Assembly: GCA_001898225.1 (NCBI GenBank)
Contig: MKTJ01000077.1
Coordinates: 442,352-506,351, forward strand
Direction: 5' to 3'
From: Chloroflexi bacterium 54-19
GTDB taxonomy: Bacteria; Chloroflexota; Chloroflexia; Chloroheliales; Chloroheliaceae
Length of the DNA: 64,000 nt
Shown here in pieces: positions 16,052 to 23,701 of this stretch; the first letter of the stretch is position 1; each line of letters begins with the position of its first letter. The notes beneath the pieces are model-generated. The model was not told the origin of the DNA. It saw nothing but the letters and a program-made list of their open reading frames with translations, and ran no database searches. Position numbers and translations under genes: made by a program.

Positions 16052-16501
16052 ATGGAAAACCTGAACGAAAACTTCTTTCTCACTCTTTCGCTGGCCTGTT
16101 CCGAAACCCGCCAGGCTTTTGATGCTTACACCGGTATCAGCCAGCCGCGCCGCCAGTTGTTAACTATCCTGGCGCGCCAGGGCGAGATAAGTCATGCCGC
16201 CTTGCAGGAAGAACTATCCCTGGATGGCGCGACCGTCACCCGGTTGGTTAAAGAATTCGAGGTCACCGGTTGGGTAAGTCGCCGTCTCGACCCCAAAAAC
16301 AACCGGTTTACCCTGGTTGCTCTTACCGAGGATGGTCAAAAAGAAGTGACCGGGCTGCGGTCTTCCCATCATTCTTTCCAGGCCGAATTGTTGGCAAACA
16401 TTAGCCCGGCGGAACAGGAAGCCGTTATCAAAACCCTCGGACGGTTGCGGGCCAATCTGCGTGAACTGGAAGAACCAAAAGCAACTTCTCAAAAGGTTTG
16501 A
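16052..16501 (+). CDS. MarR family transcriptional regulator
   Basis: A 149-residue winged-helix regulator. The DNA-binding part covers about residues 30-100: SQPRRQLLTILARQGEISHAALQEELSLDGATVTRLVKEFEVTGWVSRRLDPKNNRFTLVALTEDG, with the wing at RRLDPKNNR. Flanking helices give the dimer interface. MarR proteins usually repress divergent or downstream genes and release DNA on binding a small aromatic or on oxidation. Here it is divergent from the acyl-CoA oxygenase operon, whose substrate or CoA ester is the natural candidate ligand, and is followed by two small enzyme-like genes. Confidence 0.93.
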   Translation: MENLNENFFLTLSLACSETRQAFDAYTGISQPRRQLLTILARQGEISHAALQEELSLDGATVTRLVKEFEVTGWVSRRLDPKNNRFTLVALTEDGQKEVTGLRSSHHSFQAELLANISPAEQEAVIKTLGRLRANLRELEEPKATSQKV

Positions 16502-16539
16502 TTTCGAGGAGCAATAGAAACAACAAAAGGGGGTAATAA

Positions 16540-16902
16540 ATGGACACTTCGACTTCTGACAACCGGAATATCGGTTACCGGGTTTATGAGGTGATTAACA
16601 ACCGGGATTACGCCGCCCTTGAGGAACTTTTCGACCCCCAGGTGGTCCGTCACGCCGCCGGGGAAATCGGTCTGGCTAAAGCCCGCAAAGCCATGGAAAA
16701 AGCCTTCGAGTCAGGGCCGAAAAAGTTCGTGGTCGAAGACCTCCTGGCTGAAGGAGATAAGGTCGCCCTCCGGGTTAGTGTCGAGGGCTTTCCCCCTGTG
16801 ACGGGCAAAATTGGCTTAACTATTATAGAAATATTTCGCATTGAAAATGGGCGGGTAGTTGAAATCTGGGGCGCCGGAATGGCAATCCCGGTCATGGAAT
16901 AG
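16540..16902 (+). CDS. SnoaL-like / NTF2-fold protein
   Basis: A 120-residue protein of the SnoaL-like polyketide cyclase type: VYEVINNRDYAALEELFDPQVVRHAAGEIGLAKARKAME, then DLLAEGDKVALRVSVEG and IIEIFRIENGRVVEIWG. The cone-shaped alpha+beta barrel binds small hydrophobic ligands; members act as cyclases, isomerases or have no known reaction. GGGGG precedes the ATG. It is 38 bases after marR and likely co-transcribed. Confidence 0.85.
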   Translation: MDTSTSDNRNIGYRVYEVINNRDYAALEELFDPQVVRHAAGEIGLAKARKAMEKAFESGPKKFVVEDLLAEGDKVALRVSVEGFPPVTGKIGLTIIEIFRIENGRVVEIWGAGMAIPVME

Positions 16903-16903
16903 C

Positions 16904-16932
16904 TTGACGGTTTAGAACCTCCGTTCTATAAT
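16904..16932 (+). promoter_or_regulatory. Promoter of the VOC gene with a LexA-like palindrome in its spacer
   Basis: TTGACG (16904-16909), 17 bp, perfect TATAAT (16927-16932). The spacer holds TAGAAC-CTCC-GTTCTA (16913-16928), which matches the core GAAC-N4-GTTC of the Gram-positive LexA/DinR box. Confidence 0.65.
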
Positions 16933-16980
16933 CTGGTACACCCTGAAACTGAACTTTTACCCAATTATTAAGGAGGTTCT

Positions 16981-17343
16981 ATGGCAACATTTCCTATCGT
17001 GCTGGTGGATATTTCGGCCAATAACCCGCTCGAATCGGCCAACTTTTACAAGGAGGCTTTCGGGTGGAACATTCCCGACACCAGCAACCCCGGCTATGTG
17101 ATGTTTTCCACCGAGGGTGGCTTGAACGGCTTCCTGGTGCAGGCTGGCGGCGAAACCTACAAACCGGGGGACGTTGTGTTGTACCTTGGTACCGACAACA
17201 TTGACGCCGACATTGCGAAAATCGAACAGCTTGGCGGAAAAATTGTTCTGGCAAAGACCGAAGTCCCCGGTTACGGGTGGTATGCTTTCTTCACCGACCT
17301 GACTGGCAACCGCCTCGGTCTTTTCCAGGCCGTCCAGGGCTAA
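16981..17343 (+). CDS. VOC family protein (glyoxalase/bleomycin-resistance fold)
   Basis: A 120-residue vicinal-oxygen-chelate protein: PIVLVDISANNPLESANFYKEAFGWNI at the start, then GDVVLYLGTDNIDADIAKIEQLGGKIVLAKTEVPGYGWYAFFTDLTGNRLGLFQ, the typical second beta-alpha-beta unit with its C-terminal metal-site Asp/Asn-Gly-Asn region. Such 120-residue forms act as glyoxalase-like lyases, dioxygenases or binding proteins; no activity is assignable. AAGGAGG is placed ideally ahead of the ATG. It has its own strong promoter rather than depending on marR. Confidence 0.9.
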   Translation: MATFPIVLVDISANNPLESANFYKEAFGWNIPDTSNPGYVMFSTEGGLNGFLVQAGGETYKPGDVVLYLGTDNIDADIAKIEQLGGKIVLAKTEVPGYGWYAFFTDLTGNRLGLFQAVQG

Positions 17344-17357
17344 TTTTTCTCAGAAAT

Positions 17358-17407
17358 AAAAAGGCCTCGCTTCCAGGTTGGTTCGACCAAAGGGAGCGCG
17401 GCTTTTT
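17358..17407. terminator. Terminator between convergent VOC and def genes
   Basis: AAAAAGGCCTCGCTTCC pairs imperfectly with GGGAGCGCGGCTTTTT around an inner TTGGTTCGACCAA hairpin; T run at 17403-17407. Confidence 0.65.
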
Positions 17408-17430
17408 GATTCTCTAAAAGGCTTTACGGG

Positions 17431-18036
17431 CTAAAGCGACACAGCAGCGGCGGCTTTGCCAAATTTCGGGTTGTGGTTCCATACCGGGTCGGCAGCATCC
17501 ACCGGGCTAACCCGCCGAAGGTCGCGCAACTCGGCCACCCGGTCGGTATACAAAATGCCGTCCAGGTGGTCAATTTCGTGCTGCAAGGCGCGGGCGTACA
17601 GGCTGCTGGCTTCAAATTCGAGCCGTTTGCCCTTTTCATCGTAAGCTACTACCCCAATCCGGGTGGGCCGGACCACGTAGCCTTCAAAACCCCGTACAGA
17701 AAGGCAGCCTTCCCCGGCTTTGATGCGGTCGTCGCTGAACCAGACGATTTCGGGATTTATCAGGGCGTGCAGGGGAGTAGCCTCGACCTGGCCAAACCCG
17801 GGCCGCTCCAGGGCCGGGATATTAATGACTACCAGGCGTTCGAACAGGCCGATTTGGGGCGCCGCAATGCCGATACCGCCATAGACAATCATTGACTCGT
17901 TCATGCGCCTGAGTTTGTCGGCCAGTTCGGCGCTATCGAATTCAACCTCGGCTAACGGGGTCGAAATCTGCCGGAGCCTTTCATCGGTAAATTGCAAGAC
18001 CGGGTCTACATTATCAACAGTGTAAAGAGTAGTCAC
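17431..18036 (-). CDS. def: Peptide deformylase
   Basis: A 201-residue metalloenzyme removing the N-formyl group from nascent proteins. All three motifs are present: GIGIAAPQ at 54-61, EGCLSV at 109-114 with metal ligand Cys111, and QHEIDH at 152-157 with His153, Glu154, His157. There is a C-terminal tail of about 35 residues beyond the last motif. The ATG at 18036 follows a weak GGTGACT context. fmt is not adjacent; the next gene upstream on the same strand is rpsU. Confidence 0.96.
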   Translation of the reverse strand: MTTLYTVDNVDPVLQFTDERLRQISTPLAEVEFDSAELADKLRRMNESMIVYGGIGIAAPQIGLFERLVVINIPALERPGFGQVEATPLHALINPEIVWFSDDRIKAGEGCLSVRGFEGYVVRPTRIGVVAYDEKGKRLEFEASSLYARALQHEIDHLDGILYTDRVAELRDLRRVSPVDAADPVWNHNPKFGKAAAAVSL

Positions 18037-18210
18037 CTTATATCTCCAATCAAACCAGAATTTTTATAATTAGCAGTAACAAAGGCAAAGAAATTTGCCG
18101 GGTATTTCAATTATAGCATGCCTGAATTGTTAGCGTCTTTTTAAGCGACTGGCAAAGGAAGGGCGTTTGAATAGGATTAAAGAAGAAAAGAGGAAATTCA
18201 AAATATAAAA

Positions 18211-18242
18211 AGCCGGGATAGAATTTAGAAGACATCCCGGCT
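18211..18242 (-). terminator. Terminator of rpsU
   Basis: AGCCGGGAT (18211-18219) pairs perfectly with ATCCCGGCT (18234-18242); on the minus strand TTTTATATTTT follows. Confidence 0.85.
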
Positions 18243-18266
18243 CCGAATTTAGAGTGAAAAGCGAAA

Positions 18267-18455
18267 TTAGTCGCGCTGGCTCTTACGGCGCTGGCGCTGT
18301 TGGCTTTTCTTCATTTTCTCGCGTCTTTCGACACCCTTGGATACAAAGAAGCGTTTGCGTTTGTATTCGCTCAAAACACCGGCTCTTTTGACCTTCTGGC
18401 TGAAGCGACGAAGTAGAGCTTCAAAGCTCTCGCCTTCTTCCTGGCTTACCTGCAA
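18267..18455 (-). CDS. rpsU: 30S ribosomal protein bS21
   Basis: A 62-residue basic protein: the family core ESFEALLRRFSQKVKRAGVLSEYKRKRFF is followed by a Lys/Arg/Gln-rich tail. bS21 binds the 30S platform near the anti-Shine-Dalgarno site. The start is a TTG at 18455, seven bases after GAGGGGTG; no ATG is available in frame. It lies 40 bases downstream of the zinc-ribbon protein gene on the same strand and is probably co-transcribed, which hints at a translation or RNA role for that neighbour. Confidence 0.95.
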   Translation of the reverse strand: MQVSQEEGESFEALLRRFSQKVKRAGVLSEYKRKRFFVSKGVERREKMKKSQQRQRRKSQRD

Positions 18456-18495
18456 AAAATATCACCCCTCTTTCTTAGCTCAAACCCGCCTTTTC

Positions 18496-19260
18496 CTAAT
18501 TGCGGTTTGGCTTCTGGCTATTATAACACGTCCGGCAGAAAACTGGAACTCCCTCTCTCGGTACAAAAGGCACTTCCGTTTTAATTCCACAATTGGCGCA
18601 AACAATCGGGTAGCGCTGGCGTTCAATCTGGTCGTAACCGCCGTTGTCATAGCTGTTGCCAAAATTGTTATAGTTGGAATTACCGTTAAAGCCGCTGTTC
18701 CCGTAACCCCGCTGGTTTCCATAGCCGTTATTGGAGTAATTATTACTGCGCTGGTTGCCATAATTGCCATTGCTGTTGCCGGAGTTGCCGTAGCCGTTAT
18801 AGCCGCCCCGCATATTACCCTGGTTGTTATAGGTGCGGGTGTTCCCCTGGCTGTTGTAATTGCCGCGCGAATTGCCCTGGTTGTTGTAGCCGCCCTGCTG
18901 ACCGCGTGGGCCGGTATAACTAAAGCCCCCATTACCGCCGTTGTTACTGTAATTCCCGCGCTGCCCACCATTATTGCCATAGTTATTGCGCTGCCCGGTG
19001 TAGCCGTTACCACCGTTATTATTACCATAGTTGTTGCGCTGGCCGCCATAATTCGGGTTGTAATTACCACCATTCCCGTTTGAGGCGTAACCGGTATTAG
19101 TGGAGGAGTTGTTCTTGCGAGCGGAGCGACAGGTGTTACACCTTACGGGGTCATTTTCGAACCCTTTCTGGGCATAAAAATCCTGCTCCCTCGCAGAAAA
19201 TATAAATTCCTCACCACAATCGCGGCAGAATAAAATCTTATCTTCCTTTTCGACACTCAC
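18496..19260 (-). CDS. Zinc-ribbon protein with prion-like Asn/Gly/Tyr-rich centre
   Basis: A 254-residue protein in three parts. Residues 8-48 are a zf-trcl-type zinc ribbon with CxxC at 12-15 and 41-44 and the block EQDFYAQKGFENDPVRC. Residues about 50-208 are low complexity, made of repeats such as GGQRNNYGNNGG, YNNQGN and GNSGNSNGNYGNQ, rich in Asn, Gly, Tyr, Gln, with no charge to speak of; this resembles phase-separating RNA-binding proteins. Residues 215-250 are a second ribbon, CANCG (221-225) and CRTC (242-245) around VPFVPREGVPVFC. GTG start with AAAGGAG. It precedes rpsU in the same direction. Likely nucleic-acid binding; precise role unknown. Confidence 0.85.
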   Translation of the reverse strand: MSVEKEDKILFCRDCGEEFIFSAREQDFYAQKGFENDPVRCNTCRSARKNNSSTNTGYASNGNGGNYNPNYGGQRNNYGNNNGGNGYTGQRNNYGNNGGQRGNYSNNGGNGGFSYTGPRGQQGGYNNQGNSRGNYNSQGNTRTYNNQGNMRGGYNGYGNSGNSNGNYGNQRSNNYSNNGYGNQRGYGNSGFNGNSNYNNFGNSYDNGGYDQIERQRYPIVCANCGIKTEVPFVPREGVPVFCRTCYNSQKPNRN

Positions 19261-19300
19261 AGTGGACTCCTTTGAGAAAATAGGTTAGTGAAATATAAAT

Positions 19301-19329
19301 ATAATAGATAGGCCATTCGAGCAGTTCAA
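19301..19329 (-). promoter_or_regulatory. Promoter of the zinc-ribbon protein-rpsU unit
   Basis: Minus strand TTGAAC (19324-19329), 17 bp, TATTAT (19301-19306), about 40 bases ahead of the GTG start. Confidence 0.6.
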
Positions 19330-19977
19330 AATATACCAATTCGAAATGGTTTAATGGGAAAAAATTTGCCGGAACCTGATTTGTCTTATTGCCGAATAGT
19401 CTTCGTTTGGGAAACCAAGGACTTGGGCTAATAGGTCGTGCCAGAAGCCGGTTTGATAGGACAACCTTGTACCAACCAACCGGGTATAACAGGTTGGGTA
19501 TCGCTATTGTTAAATTTGAAGTTTGGCGGTTTGACTGAAAAAGTTAATTAACATAGAACTGTTATTTGGTTTTTTATTTTTTCTTGGTGCAACCAACTTT
19601 ACTTCAGGTAAAAAGAGAATTTTGGACCGAATTGTGAAAAAGACTGTCAACCGAAAACATAGGTTATCCAGCTTGAGGAGCAAATGGTAGGGCACATAAA
19701 TAGACGTTGGGGATTGCGCTACAACTTGCCGCTAGATTGGAACCAGGCTGCCTGCCGGAACACTTCGATACTGTATCCAAACACAAGACAAAAAACAAAA
19801 AAGCATTAATTCCTACTAGTTATTTTTATTATACTGCCTATTTAGTGGTTAATCAAGGGTAAAATATCGGCCCGGCATTAATTTTTTGCTAAAATCCGGT
19901 GTAAAATTAATTATTCCTAAAAAATCTTTTGTTGTTTTCCACAAATTCGTCTATAGACCAATTGCCTGGCCCTTTTA
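19330..19977. other. Long intergenic region
   Basis: About 650 bases between divergent genes without a supportable gene. It contains a short hairpin, CCAACC (19476-19481) with GGTTGG (19492-19497). The one reading frame of 61 codons (19510-19695, minus) lacks a ribosome site and has no recognisable composition. Might hold a small RNA, but I see no promoter-terminator pair. Confidence 0.4.
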
Positions 19978-20006
19978 TAGACACGCCTTCTCACCTCGGT
20001 TATAAT
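19978..20006 (+). promoter_or_regulatory. Promoter of galE
   Basis: TAGACA (19978-19983), 17 bp, perfect TATAAT (20001-20006), about 80 bases ahead of galE. Confidence 0.7.
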
Positions 20007-20085
20007 CAAGGTGATGACCGCTAAGGGATATAAACGCTAGAAGCAACCTGGTGAGATTAATTACGGGTTGTAAGGAGAAACGAAC

Positions 20086-21075
20086 TTGAAAGTTTTGGTA
20101 ACAGGTGGCGCGGGGTATATTGGTTCGCATACGGTGCGAGAACTGGTCAATCTAAACCACGAGGTTATTGTGCTGGACAGCCTCGAACTCGGCCATCCGC
20201 AACTTGCCCAGGCCGCCGGGGCATCCAAACTGGTCCAGGGCAACACCGCTGACGCCGCCCTGCTAGATAATCTTTTCAGCCAGGAACAAATCGAGGCCGT
20301 CATCCACTTCGCCGCTTACAAAAACGCCGGGGAGTCGGTCACAAATCCGGGCAAATATTTTACCAATAACGTCGCCGGGACCCAGTCTCTGCTCGACGCG
20401 ATGCTCCGCCATAATATCAAGCATTTTATCTTTTCGTCCAGTTGCGCTATTTTTGGGACGCCCCAGAATGTGCCGGTTTCCGAAACCAATAACTTTTTTA
20501 ACCCCGAAAGCCCCTATGGGGAAAGCAAACTGATGGCTGAAAAAGTCATGAAGTGGTATGACGTGGCTTACGGGCTGAAAAGCATCAACCTGCGCTACTT
20601 CAACGCTGCCGGGGCCTCGCTTGATGGCAAACTGGGCGAGGATTGGAGCGTGACCCTCAACCTGGTGCCCCTGGTGATGAAAGCGGCCCTGGGTAAAGCT
20701 CCCTCGGTCAAAATCTTCGGGACCGATTACCCGACTCCCGACGGCACCTGTATCCGCGATTACATTCACGTGGTGGACCTTGCGGTCGCGCATGTCCGGG
20801 CCCTCGAATATTTGCAGGAATATAACCAGTCCAACCAGTACAACCTTGGCACCGGCCAGGGTAGTTCGGTCAAACAGGTCATCGACACCACCAAACGGAT
20901 CAGCGGGACCGATTTCAAGGTCGAGGAAGTGGCTCGCCGCCCCGGTGACCCGGTGGCAATCTGGGCCGATAGCTCGAAAGCCGAGCGCGAACTGATGTGG
21001 AAGGCCAAGTACGACCTGGAAACAATCATCCAGACCGCCTACGAGTGGCACAAGAACCACCCGGAAGGCTACTAG
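20086..21075 (+). CDS. galE: UDP-glucose 4-epimerase
   Basis: A 329-residue extended SDR interconverting UDP-glucose and UDP-galactose. The NAD-binding GGAGYIGS is at 7-14, the catalytic pair is Tyr144 and Lys148 in SPYGESK with the Ser in FSSSCAIFG, and GALE-specific blocks NLRYFNAAGA and GTDYPTPDGTCIRDYIHVVDLA are intact. Start is the TTG at 20086 with AAGGAG six bases upstream. UDP-galactose made here is the substrate of the UDP-galactopyranose mutase at 52.5 kb, so the two could cooperate in surface glycan synthesis although they are 31 kb apart. Confidence 0.96.
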   Translation: MKVLVTGGAGYIGSHTVRELVNLNHEVIVLDSLELGHPQLAQAAGASKLVQGNTADAALLDNLFSQEQIEAVIHFAAYKNAGESVTNPGKYFTNNVAGTQSLLDAMLRHNIKHFIFSSSCAIFGTPQNVPVSETNNFFNPESPYGESKLMAEKVMKWYDVAYGLKSINLRYFNAAGASLDGKLGEDWSVTLNLVPLVMKAALGKAPSVKIFGTDYPTPDGTCIRDYIHVVDLAVAHVRALEYLQEYNQSNQYNLGTGQGSSVKQVIDTTKRISGTDFKVEEVARRPGDPVAIWADSSKAERELMWKAKYDLETIIQTAYEWHKNHPEGY

Positions 21076-21089
21076 AAATTATAAGATAA

Positions 21090-21119
21090 GGGTCAAAAGC
21101 AAAGTGAAGCTTTTGACCC
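21090..21119 (+). terminator. Perfect stem-loop after galE
   Basis: GGGTCAAAAGC (21090-21100) pairs over 11 bp with GCTTTTGACCC (21109-21119). No proper T tract follows, so termination efficiency is doubtful; the right arm contains the -35 box of the next promoter. Confidence 0.5.
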
Positions 21120-21142
21120 GCTTTGTCGGGCGGTTGTATAAT
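21113..21142 (+). promoter_or_regulatory. Promoter for the Pro/Ala-rich protein and methyltransferase genes
   Basis: TTGACC (21113-21118), 18 bp, perfect TATAAT (21137-21142). The -35 lies in the right arm of the galE stem-loop. Confidence 0.6.
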
Positions 21143-21222
21143 TAAGCGGTTGGGATGGTAAGCCGGTTTCAAGCCAGAGTGAAACCCTAAAAGCTTAAAG
21201 GTAAAGGAGTGACCAGATTTAC

Positions 21223-21735
21223 ATGAGCCAGAATGTTAATCCTGAAGCGAAAAGCACAAACCCCGTAGATAATAGCGCCTCTACTCCTCCTGCCCAACCG
21301 GCGGCCAATGTCCCGGCGGGGGTTAACCCTGGCACTCCGGCCCCGGCCCAGGCTGCGGCACCTGCCCCGGCCCCCAAACCTGCCGAGGCTGCGCCTAAGG
21401 CCGAAGAAAAGGCGGTCGTCCCGGTAAATAGCTACATACCGGGCGGTTTGAACAAGGATGTGGTCAACCCGATTCCGAACCCGGCCCAGAGCGACCAGAA
21501 TTTCCCATTCTCGGCGGGCCACAAGATGCACGAAGTAGCCCAGTACCAGAACTTCTTTACTTTCCCTCTGGATACCTATTACAATATCTTTGACGCGGTT
21601 TATTACTTTAGCGACGAGAAAAACCGCAATCGCTACACCTATGAGCAGCAGCAAATTATCATCAGCCGGATTGTCCGTGCCGCCAAAGACTTTGGTATCC
21701 CGATTGAAGGTATCCGCGATAAACTGACCCTCTAA
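21223..21735 (+). CDS. Hypothetical protein with Pro/Ala-rich N-terminus
   Basis: A 170-residue protein. Residues 1-70 are disordered and rich in Ala, Pro, Asn (PAPAQAAAPAPAPKPAEAAPK). Residues 75-170 look folded and mostly helical, with aromatic-rich HKMHEVAQYQNFFTFPLDTYYNIFDAVYYFSDEKNRNRYTYEQQQ and a short C-terminal amphipathic stretch. No signal peptide or membrane segment. AAAGGAG is upstream of the ATG. It is followed 14 bases later by the PCMT-like gene, probably as an operon. I do not recognise the family. Confidence 0.7.
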   Translation: MSQNVNPEAKSTNPVDNSASTPPAQPAANVPAGVNPGTPAPAQAAAPAPAPKPAEAAPKAEEKAVVPVNSYIPGGLNKDVVNPIPNPAQSDQNFPFSAGHKMHEVAQYQNFFTFPLDTYYNIFDAVYYFSDEKNRNRYTYEQQQIIISRIVRAAKDFGIPIEGIRDKLTL

Positions 21736-21749
21736 ACTGCGGGGTTTTT

Positions 21750-23249
21750 ATGGCCGCATCTGATTCCGATTCCGGCGAAATTTCCTCCAATACCAACTCC
21801 GAAGCGTCAACCAGGCAGCCTGCCAGAGGTCCAGGCCCGGTTGAATTGCGTCAGCGCCTGGTCAATCACCTCTTATCCGAAGGCGCTATCCGCTCTCCCC
21901 TCCTGGCGAAAGCCTTTTCCGAGGTACCCCGCGAGATTTTCCTGCCCTCCAACGTGCCTATCGAGCGGGTCTATAGCGACGACGCGATTGTGGTCAAGTG
22001 GGACGAAAATAACTACCCATCCAGTTCGAGTTCCCAGCCTATCCTGATGGCCGATATGCTCGAAGCGCTCCAACTGGCACCGGGTCTGAAGGTCCTTGAA
22101 ATCGGGGCCGGGGTTGGCTATAACGCTGCCCTGATGGCCGATTGGGTTGGCGATGGCCGCCAGGTGACAACAGTTGACCTGGACCCGGCCATGGCCGATA
22201 TTGCCCGGAACAATTTACAGCGGTTGGCCCAGTTTACCGGCCAGAATTCCGACCAGGTCACGGTTGTAGCCGCAGATGGGAGCCTCGGTTACCCGGCCCA
22301 CGCCCCTTACGACCGGATTATCGTGACGGTCCAGCAGTGGGAGATTGCCCCGGCCTGGGTCACCCAGTTGCGGGTCGGCGGGATTATCCTTTTGCCTTTA
22401 ACGGTTTCAAACCAGCTATGGGGTGGACTAATTCCGGCCTTGCAAAAACAGGCGGACGGTACCCTGGCCGGGGTGGGAGGAAGTTTTGGGGGGTTTATGC
22501 CGATGCGGGGCGAAATGGCGCACCCCTCGCCCGCGCAGGGCCGGTTCGCTTTGCTGCCTGTTTCGCCGGGCCAACTCTGGTCCGACCAACCGGCTGAACC
22601 CGACCCTGTTGCAAAAGTTTTGCTTTCCAACTCCGAGACCATGCCCGGCCTGGAGAAGTTTTTAGAGCAACCGGGTGTCCAGGCTTACGGGCCGACCGAA
22701 AAACTTACCCTCGATTTCACTAACCTGGGTGGCTCCAACCGCACCCAGCGCGAGGCCACTTACGCCTTTTACGGGTTTAGCTTTGTCCTGGCTTTTGCCT
22801 CGAACGACCGCCTTTTTTCGACCGTCCTGGCGACTCCCCTGCCCCCGGTGGAAGAAGGCCAAACCGCTCCCCCGACCGCGCGCAGTTCGCAGGGATGGGT
22901 CCAGGACGGTTGGCAGTACGAACCTCGCGGGCCGGTCCTTATCGAACCCTCCGAGGATGGCCTGGGCTTCGACCTGGCCCTGTTATTCTCACCAAACCGG
23001 AATAATCCTGGGGAAAAACTGGTCGAAGGCTGGCGCTTGCGCGCTCCCAACGCGGAAAAGTTAGCGCCTGGCACACCCAATCTGGCCCTAGAAAAGGTGC
23101 GGCAAGCCTGGTTGACCTGGCAAAATATGGGTCGACCTCACCCCTCTCAGCTTCGCCCGGTGGCCTATCCCTCGGGCCAACCCCAGCCTGTGCCCGGCTA
23201 CGTCCTCCCGCGCCGGTTTTATAACCTCGTGTTACCTTTTAAGCCTTAA
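21750..23249 (+). CDS. Protein-L-isoaspartate O-methyltransferase-like protein with large C-terminal extension
   Basis: A 499-residue protein whose residues 30-235 match the PCMT fold: RLVNHLLSEGAIRSPLLAKAFSEVPREIFLP, then the SAM-binding motif I VLEIGAGVGYNAALMA at 115-130, motif with TVDLDPAMADIARNN, and ADGSLGYPAHAPYDRIIVT. The family loop carrying the active-site Ser/Thr is replaced by a run of five Ser before QPILMADML. Classical PCMT is about 210 residues; the extra 260 resemble the extended methyltransferase-type PCMT proteins of actinobacteria and Chloroflexi. The enzyme may repair isoaspartyl residues or methylate another target. Stop overlaps the stop of the convergent GNAT gene by four bases. 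Confidence 0.85.
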   Translation: MAASDSDSGEISSNTNSEASTRQPARGPGPVELRQRLVNHLLSEGAIRSPLLAKAFSEVPREIFLPSNVPIERVYSDDAIVVKWDENNYPSSSSSQPILMADMLEALQLAPGLKVLEIGAGVGYNAALMADWVGDGRQVTTVDLDPAMADIARNNLQRLAQFTGQNSDQVTVVAADGSLGYPAHAPYDRIIVTVQQWEIAPAWVTQLRVGGIILLPLTVSNQLWGGLIPALQKQADGTLAGVGGSFGGFMPMRGEMAHPSPAQGRFALLPVSPGQLWSDQPAEPDPVAKVLLSNSETMPGLEKFLEQPGVQAYGPTEKLTLDFTNLGGSNRTQREATYAFYGFSFVLAFASNDRLFSTVLATPLPPVEEGQTAPPTARSSQGWVQDGWQYEPRGPVLIEPSEDGLGFDLALLFSPNRNNPGEKLVEGWRLRAPNAEKLAPGTPNLALEKVRQAWLTWQNMGRPHPSQLRPVAYPSGQPQPVPGYVLPRRFYNLVLPFKP

Positions 23250-23698
23250 ACCCGCTTTTTCATCTCAAGCATTGTTGGTTCGAAGCCACAACGCCGGTAG
23301 AGCCGGATAGCTTTTTTGTTGGTGGGGTGTACTTTCAGGTCTAAGGAGAGCGCCTGGTTTTTGGCGCAAAAATCCAGGGCGTGTTCCATCAAAAGGGTGC
23401 CGATACCCTGCCCCTGGTATTGGGGTAGGACAGCGATACCGAGCGTAAAGGTCTTCCCGCCGATTTCACCGCCACCGTTCAACCACACCGCCCCGACCCT
23501 TTCTTCCCCAAACCAGGCGACAAAAGCAAAGTCGCGCCCGGCCTGCCATCCCACCAGTTCAAAACCGGCCAGGGCCTGTAAGTCCACCGCTGGCCGGTCT
23601 CTAAATTGAGGTTGGGTCTGGAGCGTCAGGACCAGCATTTCGGCCAGGAAAGGTTTATCCGTTTCCCCGGCAGGACGAATGGTTGGTTCCCGGCTCAA
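23246..23698 (-). CDS. GNAT family N-acetyltransferase
   Basis: A 150-residue acetyltransferase. The acetyl-CoA-binding motif A is LGIAVLPQYQGQGIGTLLMEHAL at about 87-109, with the QxxGxG pyrophosphate loop, and the end carries LDLKVHPTNKKAIRLYRRCGFEP, the usual motif B. Substrate unknown. The start codon lies four bases downstream of the purC stop, so it is probably translated from the purC transcript. Confidence 0.9.
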   Translation of the reverse strand: MSREPTIRPAGETDKPFLAEMLVLTLQTQPQFRDRPAVDLQALAGFELVGWQAGRDFAFVAWFGEERVGAVWLNGGGEIGGKTFTLGIAVLPQYQGQGIGTLLMEHALDFCAKNQALSLDLKVHPTNKKAIRLYRRCGFEPTMLEMKKRV

Positions 23699-23701
23699 AG
23701 C

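Noticed and set aside
18496..19080. CRISPR-like or tandem DNA repeat in the zinc-ribbon gene
   Set aside because: The repeats are irregular in length and coding; there are no constant repeats with unique spacers.
18480..19083. Long Val/Ile/Ala-rich frames over the zinc-ribbon gene
   Set aside because: Low-complexity antisense translations of the Asn/Gly repeats; the zinc-ribbon frame has four CxxC motifs, a promoter and a ribosome site.
19510..19695. 61-codon frame in the gap ahead of galE
   Set aside because: No ribosome site, no promoter and no protein-like pattern.
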